This document shows positions 25,328 to 37,435 of a stretch of 64,000 nucleotides of DNA, piece by piece (positions within the stretch are counted from its first letter, which is position 1; every line of letters starts with the position of its first letter). This DNA comes from Pithys albifrons albifrons (taxonomy: Eukaryota > Chordata > Aves > Passeriformes > Thamnophilidae), in the NCBI RefSeq assembly GCF_047495875.1, contig NC_092459.1:18957795-19021794 (forward strand), in the 5' to 3' direction. The notes under the pieces are model-generated. The model was given only the letters and a program-made list of their open reading frames with translations, was not told the origin of the DNA and did not search any database. Made by a program: the position numbers and the translations under genes.

Positions 25328-26614
25328 TAATTATTCTGTGAAAAAGTTATGAGTTTTTGAAAATATAATTAATGGTAAGACTGAACATGATAATTCAGCA
25401 TTAGTACTGAAAATTGAACAGTATATCTTGTAGTTGTCCTATTTAGATGCCAATAACTTCTCTTTCAGCATTTGGATTTTGCTTTTAACAATGCTGACAT
25501 ACAATTAATGGAGAATATTTAGAAGTGAGAGTATGTTTGTATCATATCAACTAATAAAAATAGCTCCCTAATTCAGATTTTTACAGTTAATAATATTGCC
25601 AGCTGTAGATTAAAAAAATGCTTAAGAAAATATATTTGTAATTACCTTTTAGGTCTCCTAGAACCTCAGAAAAAACCTTCCTGCAACATCCATCTCATAT
25701 ATGCTACATCCTAGAAAAGAAATTAAGATCATGTATCGCATTTACAGGCTTCAAGTTTGGGAAGATTTCTGAGACTTCCTTTTCAATCACCATCCAAAGC
25801 TGAATTATGTGAAAAGTTTGTTTCTTTGCATTATCTAACCCATATTTCATTTAGATTCATGCTCTATCCTATTACTTTGTGTAAGAATATGACTCATAAT
25901 GTTTTTCTCTGATAGTTATCAGTTATCTGATAGTTACCAGATAGTTTTTTTGATCTGTGCAATCTATTTCATCTTTTCTTAGCTGACTTCATCTTCTCTC
26001 TTTTTAATTTTTTTATTGTTTTGTCCTGAGCTTGTTTCTTTAATGGAGTATCTCTGTTTTCACTTGTTCACCCCCTTCTAAAACTTCATTTTTCCCTTAA
26101 TCCCTTTTTAAGACTCAAAGCACCAGGTCTGTTCATCTCATGTGTGTGGCTAATTCATCTGTCTTGAAAGGGCAGTAAAGATGACAGGCAGATCAAGTTA
26201 GTTATTTAAATCCAATCATCAAGACTGCTGAAACCAATTGGAGAATTTGCTTCAGCTCTGCAGTGAACTCTGCCTAGAGATTCTAAAGACTCAAACATGT
26301 TTGTCTTAAAAATCTTTATTAGACATCCTGCTTTGCAGAAACTCCTAAATGTATATAGAACTGGAGTTTCAGATTTATAGTATAATGAAAATAATGCCAT
26401 TATACTTCTTAATAGACATGAAGTCATTGTAGTGATAAAGGATTTGATGCTGCCAAGTGCATCAGCCCTGGTCGACTGATGAACTCTGTCAAATCCTTCT
26501 TTTTAACTATAAGTCCTTATAATGCATTTCAGAATGCTGCTTATATCCTTTAAGTTCAGTAAATGTTTAAGTGTGTTTCTGGATTAGAACCAAAGGACTT
26601 AGCACCTTGGAGGA

Positions 26615-26752
26615 GTAAAAAAACCCAATAAACCACAAAAACAAATAAACAACCTCCTCCTCCTCAAAAAAACCAAAAAAACAACAACAAAAACAGAAAC
26701 CAAAAAAGCCAAACAAAAAACCAAACCAACAAACAAAAAAGAAAACAAAAAG
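26615..26752 (+). repeat. A-rich low-complexity tract with CAA/CCA runs
   Basis: About 140 bases of A interrupted by C and a short (CCT)n block near 26652-26664. It makes long artefactual open frames on the opposite strand (Phe/Val/Cys-rich). It resembles a decayed and expanded poly-A or AAAAC tract; no parent retroposon is recognised. Confidence 0.85.
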
Positions 26753-27579
26753 CAATACTGGCAAAGATAGGCTCGTTGAAGTTTATCCATAAGTCTTAAA
26801 ACAAGGCTTATTTCATTTTGGATTGGAAAATCTACTCCTGCTCAGTTCCCTGGTGGTGTGGAGACATATCCATCCACCAGCTGACTAGCGGATTATCTGA
26901 CTACCAATCTTACTATTTGGAAAACCACCTCAACTGCATAAAAACTGCAACCACATGTTTTAATTGACTGGTTGCATTATCAATATATATTACAGTCTCT
27001 ATGAACTATTTTGATGTTTCTAAATAAGAAAAAAGGCAAATTACTACTTTTGGTTTTTTCCCCACAAAAGTTTGCCCTAAATCATAATCCTCTCCATTTA
27101 TGACAAAATCACAGCTTAGTTTATCTTAAATATGATTTTCACCTTCCTGAAAGGCCTTAAAACCCCATATTAGGAGTGTTGGTAATAAAATCTGAAGTGC
27201 TCAGCTTTCAATGAGTTTTCAGTATAAGATCCCTCATCAACTTAGTGTTATCAGCTGAAAATCTGTGTGCAAAGTGTTAAGAGGTGAAACTAATCTCCTT
27301 CTTGCAATTTAGAGTATGTCTACAAATGGATGTTGTAAGGTCAGGTCATAATCCATGACTTGGTTGTTCCTTGGGTTCCAATATTTATAAACTGAAAATT
27401 TACAACTTTGGAGGTGGAATTAAATGGCCAGATCATCCAGGCACCTTAGAAAGTGCTGTTTTAGAAGAATAAAATATTCAGTACACGTCTTTTTTAAAAT
27501 GAAAAAAAGTGAAGGAAGTATTTAAATACATGAAAAGAATAAAGCATATTCCATGTCTGTGTTTTATGATCCCCATTAG

Positions 27580-27791
27580 GTACCTCAGGATGAATGGGGA
27601 GGATACCCAGCTGGTGGAAAAGAAGAAGAGATCCCCTGCAGAAGAATGAGAAGTGGGAGCTATATTAAGGCCATGGGAGATGAAGAAAGTGGAGACTCTG
27701 ATACTAGCCCCAAGACATCACCAAAACTAACAGTTCGACCAGAGTCATTATTAAAATCCATTGGACAAAGACCACTGGGAGATCATTCAAA
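27580..27791 (+). CDS. DLGAP2: DLGAP2 internal coding exon 2 of 4 seen
   Basis: 212-nt exon between ccccattAG and AA/GTAAGC, entering in phase 0 and leaving in phase 2. It encodes VPQDEWGGYP, then EIPCRRMRSGSYIKAMGDEE, then an acidic/Ser/Pro stretch ESGDSDTSPKTSP and a tail ending PLGDHS plus a split codon. The R-S-G-S-Y-I-K-A segment is the first of the family's 14-residue-type repeats, whose phosphorylated Ser is known to strengthen binding to the PSD-95 guanylate-kinase domain. The join to the previous exon (CHYLQ/VPQDEW) reproduces the continuous family sequence. It lies below the usual ORF-size cut-off but is unambiguous. Confidence 0.95.
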
Positions 27792-30700
27792 GTAAGCTTT
27801 GCTATACCATGTTATACATCTTTCTGAAAGCCACTATGACTTGGGTAATTTTTCTTTGACTTACTGGCACTGGTCAGCATCCGTAAGAAAAGAATGACCT
27901 GTAGTTAAAAAGGTGACTTGTGTGGCTTCATTTTAAATTAGCTACAGTTTCTTGTGATTACTGGATGAAAAACTACCATCTTCCTCCATCCAGGAAATAA
28001 GCCTGTTATATTTACTGAAGGAAATATATGCACATTTTTGTCAAAAGTTCAAAATTCTGAACTTATCTAGGATTGTTTTATATCATATATCTTTGTTATT
28101 TCATTGTTTTTTTCTCAAATAGAAAATACACTCTATTCTATTCTAGATATAATAGCAAATATATAATTATACCATATATTTGGCATCTTACACCATTTTA
28201 TCAGTATAATGCTTTGTGTATCAGCTATACTGTACCATACTGATTTAAACACGTTGTGGAGGACTTTGTTTGACTGGATTATTTTTCATCCATACTACCT
28301 ATAATATGACCTGTTAAATAGCTAAAGCAAATCTTAAAGCTATAGGGAAATATGTAGCTATATATGTTTTCCAATAGATCTTTATTTTTTTTTGCATTTT
28401 TATCCTTTCAATATATTATTTTATAAGTAAACTGTAAGTATACTTGTGAGGAGAGTTTCAAAGTAGTAGCCTGATTTAAAATCTGCAGCTTCTATTAATT
28501 TAACTAGGCATTTCTCATTACTTAGAAAATTGATCTTTTTGCCTAGGACATAAACTGAAGAAATTAAGAATGGAACCTTTGACCGAAGGTTGTTTGTTGT
28601 TCTGTACTTAATACCATGTATAGTATACCATAGTGACTCACATTTTCATAAAATAAAATAAAACAGAACAAAAGCCTTGGGCAAAAATCCTTCTGAGTTA
28701 ATTAAATTGAATTGTTTATATTGCATTGTGGAAGAAAACCATCAACTTTCACTATAAGTGATCATGAATGTTTACAGCTTTACTGTATCATATAGCTTGG
28801 TCATGCATATCAGTAGGCTCAGTCCAGGTACACAACCAAAGGCATCTGTACCATGAGCTGCTGTAAGATTTCTGAGATACCTTGAAACAAGATATACAAG
28901 TCTCTGCTCTTGATTGGCAACTAAAATACCTTATGGTGTCTCAAAGGTCACCAGAGACCTATGTTTAGGCCACTGAGACAAATTCTGAATGTAAGTCTGA
29001 AGGATTCGCTAGAGTAGTATGTCTGGTGACGAAATCAGGCCTACAGCAAAAGTACTGGTGGACTGAGTACAGAAACCTGACCATGTGTGCTGAGAAGGTT
29101 TTGAAGTGGTCCCTGGCAAACGTGTTCCCTGGGTCTGTTATCACTGTTCCAGCCACTGCCTGGCTGTGTTCTGGGCACTGGTGTAGGCCAAGTATCATTG
29201 CCAGAGACAGTCTGGGTGCAGCCATCCCAGTTTTGGAAGGCATGTCTTACTACAAACTAAAATCTTTCCTCAGAGGCCATTCCAAATTTCCAAGTACTTA
29301 GCTCAAATAAAATATATTCTATGCTGTTCTTTGTTTTCAGCTATGATTGGACTACCCACAAAGGGAATCTGGGTAACAGCACAAATTTTCCAATGCATCG
29401 CAGGTCTTGGTGCCTGCCCAAGACCTCTACAGCTTACAAACATGTCCAGACAACAACTAAACATACATACTCAAACAAAGAATATATTTCAAGAAAAAAG
29501 TATTCCTGATCTGTTAAATCTTGAAGGCAGGTGGTTACTGGGTCAATACCAAATATTTTGTCTTTTGTCAGTTTTCCACATATTGCAAATACACCACACA
29601 AAATATAACTGATTAAAACAGGGGTGTAATGTTGATGCATACACTGGGGATTGACAGCTGTGCCTGTCCATGGCCTCAAAGGATTTCATGGCATGGTTAC
29701 CACTAACCACAGTCAGAAAAGGAGGAAGCTTTTTGTAATACTGTGAAATATTATTAGGGGCTCTGCTGAGAATTTGTCACTAACACTGCACTAGGAATAA
29801 TTGAGCAGCCAGGCTGCTGCTGCAAGATAAATTTTAAATCCTCAGTTTTTCCTTAAACTGAAGGGCCACACCTTGAATCTGCCAGCCTAACATACATAGT
29901 TTTTTCCAATGAACTTCAAGCAGAATTGTGACAATTATTCTGGTTCTTGTATGCCTGTCTTCCAAAAATCTGGAAATTTCAGCAATCTTAAAGCAGAGAG
30001 AAAATTTCTTGTCACACAGAAATACAAAGTGCTGATCCTAAACCTGGGTTTTCACCACAAGCCATCTCCTCCCAGCATATCTCTGTCTGGCACCCTGTCA
30101 CTGTGGTTACCTTTTATGTCTGGCAGATTTCTCTGAAGGATGTAGCAATGGATAATGGTTGTGGAGCCTTCCTTGCTCCTCCAGCATGGCTCGCTAATCC
30201 CCACTACACACCAAGTACCACTGATCTTGCTACTGAGCCAAAAGCCAGTGCTTTGAACTGCATTCCTGCACGTATAGCAGGGCTGAATAACATTCCTGGC
30301 ATGTGTTATGAGAAATTACATAATTCAAGATGTCATCTGCATTGTCTGGCTTTTTAGCTTGTTTATGCATATGGAGGGAGCTAGTGCACAGAAATAAAAT
30401 GGTGTTTTAATTCTTTTAGTCCTCTGCTTGGGTGACAGTTTAGCTCAGAACTGAGGTCTGCCAGAGCACCAGTAAACCTGTAATAAAAGCTGAATATTGA
30501 TAGTTTTGGCAATATAAAAATGTACATTGGCTGCAAAACAAATGTAGATAGATTTCATATGAATAAACCTAGTTTTCTATCACTATCCTGAATAAGATAA
30601 AATAAAAATTGGAACAGCCTTTGCTTAACCTTCAACAGATGTTTGACATGTGTGTATGTTTCTCCCTTAAGTTTTATCAGGCATCTTTGCAAAGATTTTT

Positions 30701-31947
30701 TTTCCCATTTAAATTCTCTTTCTGCTTAGACAAAAGTAATCTCTATTTTGTTGGTTTATGTTGCTCAAAGATTCAGCAAATTGAACATTAAAAGTTTATA
30801 AGCAAAAGTTTATATTTATGTCTGCATAAATAACATACAAATAGGTAAATGTGACTGTTATGATACAAGTATTAAAATTCTGAAATAATTCCTTTTAAAT
30901 TGCTTTTGGAAAAAAAGTTTATTTTATTCCAAGCAGGAATGAAAAAGAAGTGCAGAAGCTGCCACTGCTGGTTTATACAGCTGACAGAAGCAGATCACAT
31001 GCCCAACCACTGCCATCTGATCACCAACTCTGTCAAACTGGGCTGTCACAGCCAGCATGATTGCCAGCCCACTTCCAGCCTAGAACACCTGGCTCTCCTC
31101 TGGATAGTGCCCAGGCATGTTTCAGGGACTAACTGTCCCTGTCAGATGCAGCCATCTCTCTGTAGGACAGGAAAGTTTAACTATATGGGTCAGTTGGCCA
31201 AAGGGTCAGGTAACGGATGTGGCTTACTTCTTAGTACAGCTATAGCATAAGAGGCTCGATTTTTCTGGACTTTTCCAAAATTAAATGTGCCTAAATATTT
31301 TGAATATTCACTGATGATAAACGCATTTAAATTCTTTATTTATGGATGCTGTTTCAAAAAACTAAATAGTACGTTGCACTGCTTACTCCTATAAAATCAA
31401 GCTGAAGGCCAGTGTAATTTACTAACATTATTATGAAATTGCTTTTGAGTGAAATATAATGCAATAAGGCTTGGTGGTGGAGACAGGACACGTACCTGAA
31501 TCTGCTTCCTTTCTGCTTCTTTCTTTCTTGGAATGGTGCCAGTAATCCTATTTAATGTGCAAATTATCTTGACTCCCATTAGCCCAGGAGAAAAAAGGTT
31601 TTTGGTTTTTTGGGGTTTTTATTTTGCACTATGATTAGACACACAAAATCTTTCGGATGTCAATTTTGATATACTATGAACAAATAGAATACCTAGTCTT
31701 CTAGAGATGAAATGCTAAGCCCTTTCTATTCAATCCATGGTTTTCTGCTGTGCTGTGATGCTACTGGGGATGAAGTTAAACTATATGGGAAGGCAGATTG
31801 CAGAGGTAGCTCGTAGAAGGCAGGTCACCTCCTGCTAGGTATTTTCATTTTCAGTAAAGGTCAAAAAAATAGTTTATGGAACTGATAGCTGATACAAAGG
31901 TAATGTCTGTCCTAAAAGGGTTTTGTGCAATCACAGAAGAGAGACAG

Positions 31948-32536
31948 TGTCCTGGGTTTAAGTGTAGGCCTAAATTTAGGCTTTAGTTTTAGAGCAGACC
32001 TTAGATTATCAGCTGACTGGAGCTGGGTCAGTGCAGCTGGCACTGACTCCTACTGGCCAATGGTATTCCATTCCATATTCCGACATCATCTCAAATATAA
32101 AAAGAGAGGGAGAAGGAGGGAACTTCTCTCTCTTCTGGTCACGGCATGGCAGTGGCAGGACGCTGCTGTCCTCTGTGGAGTCAGGCCCAGCATCACCTCA
32201 GCTGGATGTTATCTACTGGGAAGTAAATGATTATTCTTAGTTTTCTCTCTGCTTGTGTCTGTCCCTTGGGAGGTTGAACTCTCTGGGTTGTTTTGTGACT
32301 GGGGTGGTGGAATCTGTATTATTGGGTGGGCAACTCGGTGTGGAGTTATTGTTGTTTCTTTTTACCTTTATTTATATGTGTTATATTGTACTTTACTTTT
32401 AATTTTACCTCTTTCTATAAATCAGTTAAGTTTAAGTTTTGGAGGTATTTTTTCTTCTCCCTTTTCTCAGAAGGGGAAGGAAGCTTTTTTACTTTGATTT
32501 ATATCTGGCATTTTGCCAAGGTTTTAAACCAAAACA
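31948..32536 (+). mobile_element. Solo ERVL-like LTR, sense to DLGAP2
   Basis: Starts TGTCCTGGGTTTAA and ends TTTTAAACCAAAACA, which are imperfect inverted termini of the kind seen in bird ERVL-type LTRs. Within U3 a GGCCAATGG box (about 32055), the avian-LTR-like stretch ggtattccattccatattcc and TATAAAAA (32096-32103) appear in order. After it comes a purine-rich leader and a pyrimidine/AT-rich U5-like part. No internal retroviral sequence follows, so it is solo. The flanks (gacag before, aaacc after) show no duplication, so the copy is old or the right end is misplaced. Confidence 0.7.
32096..32103 (+). promoter_or_regulatory. TATA box of sense LTR
   Basis: TATAAAAA, about 35 bases downstream of a CCAAT box (32057-32061), in the sense orientation of DLGAP2. 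It is a candidate core promoter of the ancestral LTR. Whether it is active is not visible. Confidence 0.5.
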
Positions 32537-35500
32537 AAACCCAAATGATTTGTAAGAGTATCCTTCCAGCATAGTAAAGGTCATTTCTCTTTATTTATGA
32601 CAAAACCAAGTAAAGCTGAGAAGGAAGCATCAGAGACACTGGGATCCAGAAAGCAAAGCAGAAGAGAAACCAGGAATTTGGGACTCTGCAAAAGAAAAAC
32701 AATTCTGTGACTTAAGATAATATTCTGGTTATTTGATTCTTCTCATTTTCAGGAAAAGAGTACTTAATATACCAATTATGTAAATGAACAGGGTAATGCT
32801 GTATAAATAGCAAATTCCATTTTCAGTATCTCCTTTTTGAAGTGTTGCAAAAGGCTCTGAAAACCATCTAAGCATTTAGTTAAAAGGGATAACAATAGCA
32901 TTTACCCAAAGTAAATACACTCTATTTGAAGATCATACTGGTATCACTCACACAAATGAATAGTCATGCTGTGCTGAAGTTTTCCATTGTGTGAAGTGAC
33001 TCATTGGAAACTAAATGCTGCAAACATGAAGATGATATAGGTTAAGCTACAATAAAATAAATTCAGTGATAGCAATATGTAGTTCTGTTTTGTGAACCTC
33101 AATGGCAAACTCTTCTATGTCAGCTGGTAGTCCAGACACTTTAAGCTGATGGGTGGACAAACAGGACATGTGAGCAGAGAGATAATACAAAAACGTAGTG
33201 TTTCAATGAGGCAGGAAATCTGCCATAGCACAAATTATTTCACAAATGGCCACAGAACAATACCAGTGATACTTTGGTTTGTCTTGACTATGTTCTTCAC
33301 TTAACCATATGCAAGGTTTTGGCCCTTGTATGGAACGAGTGGCTTAGACTCTGAGTCACAGTCACAGAGAGAGCATCTGTGCCTCCCTTGGATGTTTAAC
33401 ATCTTTGTGTTGTATGTTATTTAAGCCCATAGCACACCTGAAGAGCACAATGCATGTCCATAATTCAGCCACTTTTATTCACAGTCTGGTATCTCAACAT
33501 GAAACATTTTAGTCGGAATTTTAAGCTAATATGCATAAATAAGAAATGAAATGGTTGACATCTTGTGTGGGCTTATGGTAAACAAGATCAAAAGAATTAC
33601 TTTTCAATGCTCTCCCCCTTTTCAGAGTGAGAGACTGCATCTTTCCATGCTAACTGACCTGTATCTGGACTGTTATCCAAGGCATGTCCACATGTTCTGT
33701 TCTGCAGACTCTGTTACGGCAACAAAAATGTTGCCAGAGCACACAGCAAGGGGATTAAACTGCAACAGGAATATCTGACAGCACTTAGCTGCCAGACCTC
33801 TTGGCTCAGCAGGAATCATGGAAGAGCACAAGTTCCTCTAAGACATGTGGGAAGTTTCCATTAAAAAAGGAAAAAACAAAATCTTTCTGTTTTGCAGCCA
33901 TTTGTGCTAACCTTAACATGCTTACAACATGACAAAGTGAAAGCTGAACAAGAATTTTGGAAGCAGTGCCTAAGAACAACCCTTTGTCTTTTCATCCATC
34001 TTTGCCCATGACAGTGCAGACACCATTATTGTTTAGTGACAAACAAATTTATGGGTATTTCTCCTAGAGACATACCACCTGGTAAGTGCAAACAGAGAAG
34101 GCTGTGGGTAAGTGTGCACATGTAGAGTGGGTGTGCTGCAAAAAGCATCACAGACTGAGAGTTAAAGCACAGCTTCCTGCCTAGAGAAATTAATGTCCTA
34201 TTTCAATATTATCCAGTGCTGTCCACCAGTGATGCAAGCCTTTTTAAATTTTTAAGGTAAACTTTAATTTACCATTAACTCTTCTTCTACATTTTAATTA
34301 GGAGTGGTTTTGAAGCCTTTCCTGAGAAATATTTTCAATAGAAGAAATGGGGAAAATCACTAGAAAAGAAATCCTCATCTTTTATATGCTTCTAATTTAT
34401 CTTTTATTTTTCCCCCTCAATCTTCTGACTCTAAAAAGCCTCATTACACACTTCATTAGTAGCTTTCTGAGGCCCTACAGTGTAGTAGCATCTACTCAGA
34501 GTCTCTGAGGGGTGAAACTGAGATTTACTGAGGAGAGTTTGAGGGCTAATTACAAAGCCTTATCAACTAATAACGCAATCAGAGGGCCACGGGCACAGAG
34601 ATAGTGTTCTCTGTTGCAGTCAATAAGATCTGGGTTAGATTAGTCTGCAGGGTTAAGAGAGAATGCTGACAAAGGGCAGACAGTCATCTCATTACCTAGG
34701 AAGCACCTTTTATGGGGTCATAAGACATCCCCATCCTTTCTTTCTTTGCAGAATGATAGGAAATGCTCTTAAGCAGTGTTTGGCATCTTGTTCTCTGAGA
34801 AACTAGCATAGTGTGAAACCCAGGGAGTCATTGAGCCCAGATCTCCTGCCTCACTGTAGTAAACACCAGCTTTATGTTGCAGGACTGAAATATATTACCC
34901 TGGATTAGGGATGGAAAGGGGATCCTAAGGCTCTAAACAAAGTGCAGTCTTTTCAGGAATAAAGCAGGCTTTTTCTCAGAAAGATGCAATTATGTGATGG
35001 ATTGTGGTGAAAATGCAGTAAGATTCAGGCCAATCTCACAAGCACAGTACTGACATCCAAAAGAAAATATGTTTCTGGTGCTTACTGATTTCTGCTTCTA
35101 ACAAGTATGTCAGCTTTACTTTTAATTTCAAGAGGATCAAAAGCTGATTTTCTCATTTGTTTAGTTTTTAATAAAAAACTAAATGGGACTATAAAGCATC
35201 ATTACAGAAACACTTCTTCAGATAAGGATTTGAAAATTAAGATGTTTTTGGTTAAAAAAGCAGAAATATTATATATATTTTAATTTTTACCAATTCTACT
35301 CAATTAATTATCCAGAAATTACATAGTCTCACTAATATCTTTGACTTCAGCATAATAAGGTCACTTATTTGCTTTAGATGTATTGGTTTTAATGGACTTC
35401 AGTGTGTTTTTGAATAAAGGTCATGCTCAGATGCTTTACTGATTCCTGAGAGTCTGTAGTATATATTTGTTCGGACCAGTTATGACTTTTCGTATGTATA

Positions 35501-37319
35501 CATATATTGAGATGTACTAAAAGCAAATAAGAAAAAAAAGTGACATAGCTACCTGAAGAAAGTTAAGAATATTTCAGTTTCATAGGATTTGGGAGCATAC
35601 ATCCAATATTTGAGTTTTGCTTAGATATTTAGATCCATTCACTGAAATGATACATGATGCTTGAAATGCCTCAAAGTTTTTGCCATAGCATCTGCCTGAA
35701 TTTGGTTGATGTTCACCAGTTTGTTGTCTACTCTGCAGGGTAAGCTCAAAATAGGACATTGGAACAAGACTTTTAGGATTAGCTATAGATTAGCTTTATG
35801 TGCAAATCTGTCACCTTTTACAAACAAGAACTCTGAGTTTAGATTTTCCACATCATATTTTTTATTACATGCACATTTTGGGTAATTTGGAGTGCAGGCT
35901 TGCTTGAGCCTACATCCTTGCTATCTTTGCAAGGAGTGATCAAACCACCAGACTGTTTAACTATTCTGATGATTTCCTCTCATTCTCTTCTGGTTCATGT
36001 TGCACTAAATCCCTAAACACTTAATGATGATAAGGGTTCTCTCCTACCAGTGATTAGTAGGCATTTCGTAAGTATGGAAACAGCAGTCTCCACCTCTTTC
36101 CTAGCACATTCCTGTAATAAATCAAATGTTCAATATCTTTCAGAAACATTTTTTAAAAAAGGTATGGGTCAATGATGATATATATAGGCACCTTAAAAAT
36201 GTAATTTGGCCCATATTCTCATATGTATCAATGATCAAAAAGAAGTTTCAGACTGGCAAAGATTAGAAAAGAAATTCTTTGCTACAAATAAATACATGAG
36301 ATTTATGTGCACTCTCAGATTTTCAAAGAACCAGACTAAATGTGATATTCCAAAGGGACAATCAGACTGTACACTCTGATTTCTCCAATGGGCTGCATGC
36401 AGGCACATCTGGGCCCCTTTGCAGAGCTCTATTGACTCCAGCAGGGCTCCATGGAGTTACAGTACGACTCACAGCTGCTATACAATAGCACTGCTAGCTA
36501 AGCTTAATCATTAGATTCTGGTCGATGAGTTATTTCATGTATCTAAAAAGACATCGTTAAGATAGATCCAGAGAGAGAAATGAATATCCATTGAAATGCA
36601 AATCTCTCAATAAAATAGGTTTTGATAACTGCCAGTACCTTGATAATCCTAATGCACCTCTCTTTTAGGCACCCAAGATGAACTCTTTTACAAATTTTAT
36701 CTTTTTGTTCCAGAAAGATACTTCTGAATTGCACATACTGATTTAAATGGAAGTGATTGTACTTTCTTTAATGTTCCCATTCAGTCTCAGATTTTTGGAC
36801 AAATGTAGGCATGATCATGATAATAAAAAGGTATGATTTCAGAATATGACAATTCCAAAAATTAATTTGATGGAAAATGGACTTTCTTTATATTGGATGC
36901 TCCATGAATAAACCTGATAGACCCATTCAGAGTCAGAAGGTGACCTTCTTGCTGCAACTTTTAGAGGCCTAGGAAGATTTCAATTCACTTTCAGTACCTT
37001 CTTGGCCCAGGGTGGACTGGTGGCTGAACATTTGACAGAGAAGAGGTTCTGTGGGGAGTTATCATTATTTTGACCTTGGCAAGTGTATGACATGTGCTGC
37101 ATTGTTGGCATCATGACTGTAATTTTTTAAGCAAAGGTATTAAGTTTATGACAAAGTATGTGATGTCAATCACTTATTAGAAAATATTACAGATCGAAAA
37201 AAAAAGCAGTGTGACAGATCCTTTTCTCAGGAATTATACACTCCATGCTTCCCCTAGGGCTCCCTTGCTTGTCAAGTATTACTGCTCAGTAATTTGAACT
37301 TGAGGGGAAAAGTTAGTGG

Positions 37320-37435
37320 GCTTCTCCCCCTGTACTCAGCACTGCTGAGGCAACACCTTGAGTACTATGTCCAGTTCTGGACCCTTCACTCCAAAAAGGA
37401 CATTGAGGCGCTGGAGTGTGTCCAGAGAAGAGCAA
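37320..37435 (+). mobile_element. Older sense CR1 fragment, left part (interrupted)
   Basis: Sense CR1 sequence from the end of the reverse-transcriptase ORF: it reads like cccctgtactcagcactg, then ccagttctggacccttcac and gtccagagaagagcaa. In translation this is the LPLYSALL...LEY...QFW segment that precedes the CR1 3' region. It stops at 37435, where the antisense CR1 begins, and resumes at 39668. Confidence 0.85.

Larger units (their letters stand above)
11594..27579 (+). other. DLGAP2: DLGAP2 intron, about 16 kb, phase 0
   Basis: Bounded by GTAAGA (11594) and ccccattAG (27579). It contains the nested CR1 pair at 21785-22410, a CR1 tail at 22598-22800, A-rich tracts at 20562-20653 and 26615-26752, a 32-bp tandem duplication at 25264-25327 and an AT hairpin at 14489-14516. 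In 11594-14488, 14517-20561, 20654-21784, 22801-25263, 25328-26614 and 26753-27579 I see only unannotatable AT-rich intron; the short open frames there look like noise. Confidence 0.9.

Noticed and set aside
28965..31250. Frames of 80-116 codons around 28965-29301 and 30900-31250
   Set aside because: No recognised domain, no splice or promoter context, no resemblance to DLGAP2; consistent with chance frames in slightly GC-richer intron.
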